Positions 24,705 to 32,006 of a stretch of DNA of 64,000 bases are shown in pieces (within the stretch, counting starts at the first letter, position 1; every line of letters begins with the position of its first letter). The stretch is from assembly GCF_024979295.1 (NCBI RefSeq), contig NZ_JANLCJ010000011.1:1-64000 (forward strand). The letters run 5' to 3'. A model generated the notes under the pieces. It was not told where the DNA came from. It saw nothing but the letters and a program-made list of their open reading frames with translations, and ran no database searches. The stretch is from Herbiconiux daphne (GTDB lineage: Bacteria > Actinomycetota > Actinomycetes > Actinomycetales > Microbacteriaceae). The translations under genes were made by a program, and so were the position numbers.

Positions 24705-25277
24705 TCAGCGCACCACGCCGAAGCCACCGGTCCAGCTGATCTGCTCGCCCGCGGCGAGGGTGAGCTGAAGGAAGCCGATCGCCTCGAGCTCGCGCGCCCG
24801 CTTGAGCGAGCCGGCGTCGATGGTGAGCAGGCCTCCCGCGGTCAGCACGCCTGCGAGCTGGTCTTTCGCGGCCTGGTCGTCGCCCGCGATCAGCACCGTG
24901 GTCGCCAGGTCGCCGATCTTCTTGGTGGACAGGGTCGCGGCGAAGTTCGTGTTGAACGCCTTCAGCACCGAGGCGGTCGGCAGGGCCTTCTGGATCTCTG
25001 CGGCGGCCGAGCCGTCGGCCGGCACGACCAGCGAGTCGAAGGTCGAGAAATCGAGCGGGTTCGTGATGTCGACCACGACCTTGCCGGCGAGCTGGTCGCC
25101 GTAGGTCGCGAGGATGTCGGCGACCGAGGGGTAGGGCACGGCCAGCACGACGATGTCGCCGGTCACGGTGCCCCCCGGCTCCTTGCCGAGGTGCTCGACC
25201 GATGCGCCGCCGGCTGCGGCGATGCTCGCGATCGCGCTGCCCATGTTGCCGGTGCCGAAGATGGTGACGTTCGTCAT
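24705..25277 (-). CDS. NADPH-dependent F420 reductase-like / NAD(P)-binding oxidoreductase
   Basis: 190 residues with an N-terminal Rossmann motif (IFGTGNMGSAIA) and the F420:NADP oxidoreductase (Fno) pattern: LAVPYPSVADILATYG, VVDITNPLDF, LKAFNTNFA. It would transfer hydride between F420 and NADP, or act on another carbonyl/imine substrate. ATG 25277 was chosen because AGGAGG lies eight bases upstream; the longer frame adds 15 residues of leader sequence. It reads towards the G19 tract. Confidence 0.85.
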   Translation of the reverse strand: MTNVTIFGTGNMGSAIASIAAAGGASVEHLGKEPGGTVTGDIVVLAVPYPSVADILATYGDQLAGKVVVDITNPLDFSTFDSLVVPADGSAAAEIQKALPTASVLKAFNTNFAATLSTKKIGDLATTVLIAGDDQAAKDQLAGVLTAGGLLTIDAGSLKRARELEAIGFLQLTLAAGEQISWTGGFGVVR

Positions 25278-25359
25278 GGTGTTCCTCCTGGTGATGTCAT
25301 TGGCTATTACTTGTAGCAACAACTAAACACCGCAGGGACTTATTCCCGACTCCGCCTGT

Positions 25360-25935
25360 CTACGGGCGGGCGCGGAGGGGTGTGGCGGTCGGCGACGGCC
25401 GGCGGGCCGATCGACCGACGCCGGCGCGACGGAGGGCCGCCGCCACGCCCACACCGATCGCCGTGCCGGCGAGACAGCTCACCAGGGTGAGCGCGATGAA
25501 CGCCACGCGCGGGCCGGGCGCGAACGCACCCAGGTCGTAGGCCTGCCAGGCGAGAAGGGGATAGGCCACACCCGCGACCACGGCACCGGCATAGTGCTGC
25601 CAGAGGGTCCAATAGCGGTAGAAGACGACGAGGAAGCCCAACTCGGCGAAGAACACCCAGAAGACGTTGGTGAGCACGGTCGAGAAGCCGTAGCCCGAGA
25701 ACGGCACGAGCACGAGCCCCGAGATGAGTCCCACCAGGAGCCCGGCGCCCGGGCGCTGCAGCAGCCGCAACGCGATCACCGCGGGCAGTAGCCACAGCCC
25801 TGCCAGGGCGACGCTCGCGAAGGGCACGGTGGCGAACAGCACCGTGGAGAGCCAGTTGGCCGGGGCGAGCAGCAGGCCCCCGGCGACGCCCAGCACGGCA
25901 CAGGTCAGCAGATAGGCGGTGGAGGCGTTCTTCAT
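25360..25935 (-). CDS. ECF transporter S component (YkoE-like)
   Basis: 191 residues with five or six membrane helices. ANWLSTVLFATVPFASVALAG-like packing, LRLLQRPGAGLLVGLISGLV and the GYGF/FWVFFAELGF region resemble the YkoE-type substrate-binding subunits linked to thiamine-precursor uptake. No ECF ATPase or EcfT gene is nearby, so it would rely on a shared module elsewhere. ATG 25935 chosen over an upstream ATG at 25953. Confidence 0.68.
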   Translation of the reverse strand: MKNASTAYLLTCAVLGVAGGLLLAPANWLSTVLFATVPFASVALAGLWLLPAVIALRLLQRPGAGLLVGLISGLVLVPFSGYGFSTVLTNVFWVFFAELGFLVVFYRYWTLWQHYAGAVVAGVAYPLLAWQAYDLGAFAPGPRVAFIALTLVSCLAGTAIGVGVAAALRRAGVGRSARRPSPTATPLRARP

Positions 25936-25967
25936 GGTGCAACCCTCGCACACCGCCCCGACGCCGA

Positions 25968-26003
25968 GAAGGGCCCGGTCTCCGGGAGGAGAACGGGCCC
26001 TTC
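25968..26003. terminator. Stem-loop after the MDR transporter gene
   Basis: GAAGGGCCCG (25968-25977) and CGGGCCCTTC (25994-26003), perfect 10-bp arms with a 16-base loop, just beyond the stop of the minus-strand MFS gene and upstream of the ECF gene. Confidence 0.7.
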
Positions 26004-26016
26004 TGTGGGCGTGCGG

Positions 26017-27735
26017 TCAGCGCACCGGCTGGCGCCGGGGGGCATCGGTGGCGGCATCCGCGGTGTCGGCGTCGACCAGGCTGATCGAGCCCGTTCGCTG
26101 CGAGAGCACGGGTTCCACCGTGGGGTTGGCGCCGACCGAGAGCGACTCGTCGAGCACCTCGGCGTTGAAAGACGGCTCGCCGTCGGTGCGCTCGCCGTCG
26201 GTGCGCTCGATCTGCGTCGCCAGCGGCTTCTCGACCACGAACATCAGCAGCACGGCGGCCACCAGCACGAGCGGCACCATGAGCAGGAAGATCGGGGTCA
26301 AGGCGTCGTTGTAGGCGTTGACGATGATCGTGCGAGCGGCGTCGGGCAACGCGTTCACGATGGCCGGGGTGAGCGAGTTGGTGCCCGCGTCTCCGGTGCC
26401 ACCGGCGGGCAGGTTCGACGCCAGGATGTCGGTCAGTCGCGACACGAACAGGCTGCCGACGATCGCGGCTCCGAGCGAGGAGCCGATCTGGCGGAAGAAG
26501 TTGTTCGACGACGTGGCTGTTCCGACGATCGCCCGGGGGAACGAGTTCTGCACGACGAGCACGAGGATCTGCATCGACAGGCCGAGGCCGAGGCCCATGA
26601 CGGCCAGGAACACGCAGACGATCCAGAGGGCTGTGGTGGCCGTGAGGGTCGAGAGCAGGAACAGGCCGAGCGCGGTGACGAACATGCCGACGATCGGGAT
26701 GAGCTTGTAGCGCCCGGTGCGCGACACGATCTGGCCGGAGCCCACCGAGGCGACGAGAAGGGCGCCCATCATGGGGATCATCAGCAGGCCGGCATCCGTC
26801 GCTCCGACCCCGGTGACCATCTGCAGGTAGGTGGGCATGTAGGCGAGTGCGCCGAACATGGCCACACCGGTGATGAGACCGGCGCCGGTGGTGAGGTTGA
26901 AGTTGCGGTTCTTGAACAGCTTCAGCGGGATGACCGGCTCGGCGGCGCGGCTCTCGATGAAGACGAACATGCCCGCGAACGCGACCGTCGCGACGATGAG
27001 GCCGATGATGACGGGGGAGTTCCAGTCGTAGGTGTTGCCGCCCCAGGTGGTGAACAGCACGAGGCTGGTCGCGGCGAGGGCGAGCACGATCATGCCCGGG
27101 TAGTCGATGCGGGGCTTGGCGAACGCCTTCTTCGGCAGCTTGAGGAAGAAGACGGCCGAGGCGATGGCCAGGATGCCGAGCGGGATGTTCATCCAGAACG
27201 CCCAGCGCCAGCCGGGGCCGTCGGTGAAGAACCCGCCGAGCAACGGACCGGCGACGCTCGACACGGCGAACACCGCGCCCATGATGCCGGAGTACTTGCC
27301 GCGCTGACGGGCGGGCACCACGTCGGCGATGATGGCGAGGGCCAGGATCATCAGTCCGCCGCCGCCGAGACCCTGGATGGCGCGGCCCGCGATGAGCGTG
27401 CCCATCGAGTCGGCCAGGCCGCCCACGACGCTGCCGACCAGGAAGATCGAGATCGCGCCGATGAAGAGCCACTTGCGGCCGATGAGGTCGCCGAGCTTGC
27501 CGTAGACCGGCATGACGATGGTCGAGGCGAGGATGTAGGCCGTGGTGACCCACAGCATGTGCTCCACGCCGTCGAGCTGCCCCACGATGGTGGGCAGCGC
27601 GGTGCTGAAGATGGTCTGGTCGAGCGATGCGAGCAGCATCGCCACCATCAGACCGGCGAACACGAGCAGAACGCTGCGCGTCGAGGGATTGGCCTCGGTG
27701 TGCGTCTCTCGCGGTGGGGCGACGGTGGTCGTCAT
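26017..27735 (-). CDS. MFS multidrug exporter, DHA2 family (14 TM)
   Basis: 572 residues with 14 predicted membrane helices plus a cytosolic tail of about 75 residues. Drug:H+ antiporter motifs: LDQTIFSTALPTI (motif D1), GKLGDLIGRK (motif A), AIQGLGGGGLMI (motif B), GPLLGG (motif C). It probably exports toxic hydrophobic compounds. The start overlaps the stop of tetR upstream (27732-27735), so the repressor and pump are one transcript. A paralogue is at 50819. Confidence 0.92.
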   Translation of the reverse strand: MTTTVAPPRETHTEANPSTRSVLLVFAGLMVAMLLASLDQTIFSTALPTIVGQLDGVEHMLWVTTAYILASTIVMPVYGKLGDLIGRKWLFIGAISIFLVGSVVGGLADSMGTLIAGRAIQGLGGGGLMILALAIIADVVPARQRGKYSGIMGAVFAVSSVAGPLLGGFFTDGPGWRWAFWMNIPLGILAIASAVFFLKLPKKAFAKPRIDYPGMIVLALAATSLVLFTTWGGNTYDWNSPVIIGLIVATVAFAGMFVFIESRAAEPVIPLKLFKNRNFNLTTGAGLITGVAMFGALAYMPTYLQMVTGVGATDAGLLMIPMMGALLVASVGSGQIVSRTGRYKLIPIVGMFVTALGLFLLSTLTATTALWIVCVFLAVMGLGLGLSMQILVLVVQNSFPRAIVGTATSSNNFFRQIGSSLGAAIVGSLFVSRLTDILASNLPAGGTGDAGTNSLTPAIVNALPDAARTIIVNAYNDALTPIFLLMVPLVLVAAVLLMFVVEKPLATQIERTDGERTDGEPSFNAEVLDESLSVGANPTVEPVLSQRTGSISLVDADTADAATDAPRRQPVR

Positions 27736-28388
27736 CTGAGTTTCTCCAATACGGTTCTGAGCGTCGTGATCGCGCGCTCGTACGTTGTGCGGGGGTCGGT
27801 GGGGGCGGATGCCGCGCCACCGGGGTCGCCGTCGGTCTGACTCGCCCACTTCTTCATGCTGACCCGCACGGTGGCGAGGCAGATGCCGAGGATGACGCGG
27901 GCTTCGTCGAGCCGCTGCGACTCGGTGTCGCCCGCGAAGCGGGGGTCGTCGCCGAGCCAGCCGGCGACGATGGCGCTCAGCCGGTCTTCGAGTTCGGCCA
28001 CGCGCACCATCTGCCGGGTCATCAACGAGGGATGCTTCTGCAGCACCTCGCGGGTGAGAGCGGCGTTCTTGTGCCGGCCGCCGCTGGCTTCGAACACCGC
28101 GTAGATGAGGTCGAAGGTGGCGCGCACCGGGTCGCCGGTGCTGTCGCGCACCCGGTCGAGCTCGGCCGCCACGGCCTGCTCGTCGATGCCGAGCACGGCG
28201 TCTTCTTTCGAGGGGAAGTAGTTGAAGAAGGTGCGGTTCGAGACATCCGCCCGCTCGCTGATGGCGTCGATGGTGGTGGCCTCGAGGCCGCGTTCGAGCA
28301 CGAGCCCCGCGGCGGCCAGGTGGATGGCGTCGGCGGTCTGCGCGCGCTTGCGCTCGCGGAGTCCGCCGGTACCGTACGTTTCTTGCAT
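27732..28388 (-). CDS. TetR/AcrR family repressor of the MDR pump
   Basis: 218 residues. N-terminal HTH (about 12-60) with ATTIDAISERADVSNRTFFNYFPSKED (in part: VSNRTFFNYF), then a helical ligand domain. ATG 28388 was chosen: upstream residues are encoded by the operator region. Immediately upstream is a long near-perfect inverted repeat. It is cotranscribed with and likely represses the DHA2 exporter. Confidence 0.9.
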   Translation of the reverse strand: MQETYGTGGLRERKRAQTADAIHLAAAGLVLERGLEATTIDAISERADVSNRTFFNYFPSKEDAVLGIDEQAVAAELDRVRDSTGDPVRATFDLIYAVFEASGGRHKNAALTREVLQKHPSLMTRQMVRVAELEDRLSAIVAGWLGDDPRFAGDTESQRLDEARVILGICLATVRVSMKKWASQTDGDPGGAASAPTDPRTTYERAITTLRTVLEKLR

Positions 28389-28409
28389 AGATGCATTGTT
28401 GCACGTTAT

Positions 28410-28435
28410 GCAAGTTTGCGCAAGCGCAGACTTGC
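28410..28435. promoter_or_regulatory. Inverted-repeat operator of the TetR-MFS operon
   Basis: GCAAGTTTGCGC-AA-GCGCAGACTTGC: 12-bp arms with one mismatch, 22 bases upstream of the tetR start. Further short dyads (TTGCGCAA, TGCATGCA) lie in and beside it. Confidence 0.75.
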
Positions 28436-28598
28436 GCTGCATGCACAATTGCGCAGGCGCCGATGCCGGTGCCGTGCCGGTGCCGGATCCCGCCGAAGCT
28501 GTGAAGTCAAGCCCAGCACGCCCTCGGCCGGTCGGGATTTGCTGAGATCGAGGTCACGCAATGAGGCGGGCCGATGCAGGAGAGAAGGCCGGAGAACG

Positions 28599-28844
28599 AT
28601 GCTCCGAGAACACGACAACACCACGAAGGCGGTCAGCTGGCGGTGCGCCCAGGCCGGGCTGTGGATCGCCACCCGCGACGACGGGCGCCCTGCCGGCATC
28701 GTCGTCGAACGCTGGTCGGAGGGGTTTCAGGTCACGACGTCGATCGGTCGCGATCTCGGCACCTTCCCGGCGCTCGAGGAGGCTCAGCGAGCACTCGAGC
28801 GTGCGGACGTGACGGCGCGGGCGCGGGCGGCCGCCCGGCGATGA
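28599..28844 (+). CDS. Small hypothetical protein (81 aa)
   Basis: Starts ATG 28599 with GGAG a few bases upstream. The first half is a compact beta-rich domain (VSWRCAQAGLWIATRDDGRPAG, cited in part: AGLWIATRDDGRPAG; VVERWSEGFQVTTSIG), ending in a charged helix and an Arg/Ala tail. No family recognised. It is separated by nine bases from the convergent DUF72 gene. Confidence 0.65.
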   Translation: MLREHDNTTKAVSWRCAQAGLWIATRDDGRPAGIVVERWSEGFQVTTSIGRDLGTFPALEEAQRALERADVTARARAAARR

Positions 28845-28853
28845 GGTGGCCGG

Positions 28854-29582
28854 TCAGGTCGAGAGCAGTGCGCGAAGCGTCGACGCGTTGCGCACGGCGT
28901 TCGCGCCGCCGTCGTTGTTGAAATAGGCGTAGACCTCATGGCCCGCCTGCTCCCACTCGCGGATGCGGTCGGCCCACCAGCGCAGGTCGTCGTCGGAGTA
29001 CGACCCGGCGTAGAGCGAGCCGTGATCGGGCCCGTGCAGGCGCACGAACACCTCGTGGGCGGTGGCGCGCAAGATGCAGGGCAGCGCGGCGCCGCTCATC
29101 ACGCAGTAGGCCGCACCGTGCCGCTCGAGCAGGTCGAAGACCGCCGGATCGTGCCAACTCGGATGCCGCAGCTCGACGGCCACGCGCATCCACCCGGGCA
29201 GGCGGCTCAAGAAGTAGCCGAGGCGGGCGTCGTCACGTTCCATCGCGGGTGGCAGCTGCACGAGCAGCATCCCGCGACTGCTGCCGAGTTCGTGCAGCGC
29301 GCCGGTCATGCGGTCGATCCAGACCTCGGGAGCGTAGAGCCGTTTGGCGTGAGTGAGCCCTCGGGGTGCTTTCACCGACATCCGGAACCCGTCGGGCAGT
29401 CGTCGGTGCCAGCTCGCGAACGTGCTGTCGCGCGGCCAGCGGTAGAACGAGGCGTTGAGCTCGACGGTGTCGAAGCGTGCGGTGTAGGCGCCGAGCCGGC
29501 TCGCGCTCGGCAGCCCCGGCGGGTAGAGCTCGGGTTGCCAGTGGTCGTAGCTCCAGCCCGAGGTGCCGATCCAGGCGGTCAT
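28854..29582 (-). CDS. DUF72 family protein (YecE-like)
   Basis: 242 residues forming a TIM-barrel-like DUF72 protein. Family marks: WIGTSGWSYDHW at the N-terminus, FDTVELNASFYRWP, FRMSVKAPRGLTHAKRL, LLVQLPPAM, VAVELRHPSW, FVRLHGPDH and YAYFNNDGGANAVRNA. The biochemical role is not established; the family is widespread. Confidence 0.92.
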   Translation of the reverse strand: MTAWIGTSGWSYDHWQPELYPPGLPSASRLGAYTARFDTVELNASFYRWPRDSTFASWHRRLPDGFRMSVKAPRGLTHAKRLYAPEVWIDRMTGALHELGSSRGMLLVQLPPAMERDDARLGYFLSRLPGWMRVAVELRHPSWHDPAVFDLLERHGAAYCVMSGAALPCILRATAHEVFVRLHGPDHGSLYAGSYSDDDLRWWADRIREWEQAGHEVYAYFNNDGGANAVRNASTLRALLST

Positions 29583-29656
29583 CGACCCGCCCCGCCCGTC
29601 GATCGACTCGGGCGCGCGGGCATGGGAGCATATTAACCCCGAGCGAAGGAGTCGCC

Positions 29657-29953
29657 ATGTCGTTCCAGGCCTATCTCGACACCATCGAGGAGAAGACCGG
29701 CCTCACCCCGCGCGAGCTCGTCGCGATCGCCGCCGAGCGCGGTCTCGACGCGACGCCGGTGAAGGCGGGGCCGATCGTCGAGTGGCTCGCGGCCGATTAC
29801 GGCCTCGGGCGCGGCCACGCCATGGCGATCGTGCACGTCATCAAGAACGGCGGCACGATCAGCGAGAAGCACGTCGGCACCGACGGCGTGCACCGCGACG
29901 AGTCGACCGAGCTCTGGCTCGACGGCAAGGCGACGAAGCCCGCCACCACGTAG
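29657..29953 (+). CDS. DUF4287 domain protein
   Basis: 98 residues. The pattern MSFQAYLDTIEEKTGLTPRE followed by PVKAGPIVEWLAADYGLGRGHAMAIVHVIKNG (cited in part: YGLGRGHAMAIVHV) is that of DUF4287, a small helical protein of unknown function. A strong AAGGAG site (29646-29651) precedes ATG 29657, and CATATT/TATTAA at 29629-29636 could be the -10. Confidence 0.88.
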   Translation: MSFQAYLDTIEEKTGLTPRELVAIAAERGLDATPVKAGPIVEWLAADYGLGRGHAMAIVHVIKNGGTISEKHVGTDGVHRDESTELWLDGKATKPATT

Positions 29954-29957
29954 CCGA

Positions 29958-31580
29958 TCAGGCGTCAGAGCGCGGCTGTGCGGATGCCGGGAAGTAGTGC
30001 TCTTCGACGGGGGGTCCCTCGGCGTGACGCAGCGCATCGGCGCGCATCTCGCGGTCGCGCCCGGTCAGCCGTTGCGTCTGCTGACGCTGGAATTCGCCCC
30101 ACGACGGCACCATGAAGCTCTCGAGGAAGGTGTCTTCGTTCTCACCGTTGCGCAGCAGTTGCCATCGGTAGCCACCCGTGCGGCGGCGTGAGCCCTCGAC
30201 CAGTCGCATCGACGAGAGGAACTCCGCGACCGCTGCCGGATGCACCACGTAGGTCAGCTGCACGAGCACCGGACCATCGGTCGGAGCCGGCTCGAACACG
30301 AGCATCGGAGTCGCCCAGGTGAGCGAGATCGTGCGATCGACGGAACCGGTGCCGGGCAGCAACGGCAGAACCCGCACGCTGATGGCCACGAGCACGAGCA
30401 GTGCAGCCGCGGCGGCGAGGGCCGTGGGCGTTCCGACCGACTGGGCCACGATTCCCCAGGCGAAGGAACCGATCGCCATCGTGCCCATGAACACGAGGAT
30501 GTAGGTCGCCGCGCCGCGGGAGCGCACCCACTGCGGCAACGTCAGCTGCAGAGCGGCGTTGAGCACGGTCAGCGTGCCGATCCACGCCAGGCCCGCGAGC
30601 ACCAACAGGGCGATCGCGGGCACGAACGGCAGAATCGCCGCGCCGGCGGTTCCGGCCGCGTAGAGCACTGCGCTCGCGGCGATGACCATGTTGTCGGGGA
30701 ACCGCTTGCGGGCGAGCGGCAATACGAAGACTCCGATGATCGCTCCGAGACCCAGGGCACCCAGCAGCAATCCGTACCCGGTCGAATCGAGCGCGAGCCT
30801 CTGCGCGGTGACCGGCAGAAGGGCCCAGAGAGCGCTCGCCGGCAGAGCGAACAGGGTCGACCTCAGCAGGATGCGGCGCACCAGCCCCGCGGATGCCACA
30901 TACCTCACGCCCGCTCGGAGCGCCGCGCCGAACGGCTCGCGGTCGTCCAGTCCCGGTTGCGCGGGCCGTTTCCACCAGAGCAGTGCCACGACGGCTGCGA
31001 CGAAGCTGAGCGCGTTGATGCCGAAGACGACCGACGGCCCGGCCAACGAGAGAAGCACGCCGGCCAAGGCCGGCCCGATGGCCCGCGCCCCGTTGACCGT
31101 CACTCCGCCCAGCGCCGATGATGCCCCGATCAACTCGCGGGGCACGAGCTCCGGCTGGATGGCCTGCCAGGCCGGAGACGTGAGGGTCGAGGTGACGCCG
31201 AGCAGGAAGGTGAAGACGAGCAGAGTCCAGGGAGTGAGTCCGTCGACCGCGGCGATCACCGTCAGCGCGGCCGCGATCACCGCGCTGACTGCGGAACCCC
31301 AGATGAGCAGCTTGCGGCGATCGAGCGAGTCGGCGAGCACGCCCGCCGGCAGCGAGAAAAGGATGGCGGGAGCGAGGCTCGCGGTCTGCACCAGAGCGAT
31401 GACGGTCGCGCTCGCGGCCGCTTCGACCAGGAACCATTGGGCGCCGACCGTCTGCATCCAGGTGCCGATGTTGCTGCCGAGCTGCGCGAACCACAGCACC
31501 CGGAACGCCGTGATCGCCATCGGCGCCCAGGCGGAGGCGAGGGGATGACTGCTGGCCGGAGAAGCAGGTGTGGTCGACAT
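29958..31580 (-). CDS. MFS transporter, EntS/MFS_3 type, with C-terminal ABM-like domain
   Basis: 540 residues: 12 membrane helices of the enterobactin-exporter-like MFS_3 group (FAQLGSNIGTWMQTVGAQWFL at TM1-2; SLPAGVLADSLDRRKLL; GINALSFVAAVVALLWW), then a soluble C-terminal part (about 415-540) that looks like a dimeric alpha/beta-barrel (antibiotic-monooxygenase-like) domain. It may export an intermediate or a toxic compound of the catabolic island. A GGTTC-ACC-GAACC dyad lies upstream. Confidence 0.87.
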   Translation of the reverse strand: MSTTPASPASSHPLASAWAPMAITAFRVLWFAQLGSNIGTWMQTVGAQWFLVEAAASATVIALVQTASLAPAILFSLPAGVLADSLDRRKLLIWGSAVSAVIAAALTVIAAVDGLTPWTLLVFTFLLGVTSTLTSPAWQAIQPELVPRELIGASSALGGVTVNGARAIGPALAGVLLSLAGPSVVFGINALSFVAAVVALLWWKRPAQPGLDDREPFGAALRAGVRYVASAGLVRRILLRSTLFALPASALWALLPVTAQRLALDSTGYGLLLGALGLGAIIGVFVLPLARKRFPDNMVIAASAVLYAAGTAGAAILPFVPAIALLVLAGLAWIGTLTVLNAALQLTLPQWVRSRGAATYILVFMGTMAIGSFAWGIVAQSVGTPTALAAAAALLVLVAISVRVLPLLPGTGSVDRTISLTWATPMLVFEPAPTDGPVLVQLTYVVHPAAVAEFLSSMRLVEGSRRRTGGYRWQLLRNGENEDTFLESFMVPSWGEFQRQQTQRLTGRDREMRADALRHAEGPPVEEHYFPASAQPRSDA

Positions 31581-31613
31581 CCTCGGTCCTTTCGGGCGTC
31601 CACACCAACGATA

Positions 31614-31626
31614 GGTTCACCGAACC
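31614..31626. promoter_or_regulatory. Dyad GGTTC-ACC-GAACC upstream of the MFS exporter
   Basis: Perfect 5-bp arms with a 3-base centre, about 35 bases upstream of the minus-strand MFS start (31580), in the 93-base gap after the EthD-like gene. Candidate operator; the cognate regulator is unknown. Confidence 0.4.
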
Positions 31627-31673
31627 CTGAGCAGATGGTCCGAATCCGGGACGGATGTCGAGAGATTCTTCGT

Positions 31674-32006
31674 CTACGGGCTCACGGAGAGCGGGGCGCC
31701 GAACGGGGCCATGATCATGTCGTTCAGATCGAGCAGGTCGCTGAACCCGAGTCCGGCGGTGTAGAGGCGGCCGCGCGCCTCGGCCGCCGACCCCTCCACC
31801 TCGTAGACCGTGGCGTAGCGGTAGGGCGCTCCCTGGCCGGGTTCGCCGTCGAGCCGGTAGCACTGGGCGCCGACGAACCCGGGAACCGTCAGCACCTCGG
31901 GGATGTGCGTCTGCCAGTACCAGGTGCGGAACTCCTCGTCTTTGCCCTCCACGGGGTTGACGAGTCCGATCAGCACTTCGCGCGCGGGCTGGTCTGCAGT
32001 GGTCAT
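31674..32006 (-). CDS. EthD-like dimeric alpha/beta-barrel protein
   Basis: 110 residues with a ferredoxin-like fold pattern: VLIGLVNPVEGKDEEFRTWYWQTHIPEVLTVPGFVGAQCYRL (in part: EEFRTWYWQTHIPEVL). The His in THIPEV and the WY pair are typical of EthD/DUF4286-like small proteins that assist oxygenases. The start overlaps the BVMO stop by four bases (32003-32006), so it is coupled to that enzyme and probably acts on its product or in its pathway. Confidence 0.8.
   Translation of the reverse strand: MTTADQPAREVLIGLVNPVEGKDEEFRTWYWQTHIPEVLTVPGFVGAQCYRLDGEPGQGAPYRYATVYEVEGSAAEARGRLYTAGLGFSDLLDLNDMIMAPFGAPLSVSP

Noticed and set aside
26005..27840. Long plus-strand frame opposite the DHA2 exporter
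   Set aside because: Asp/Glu/His/Arg-rich antisense of hydrophobic helices, the usual artefact over membrane protein genes.
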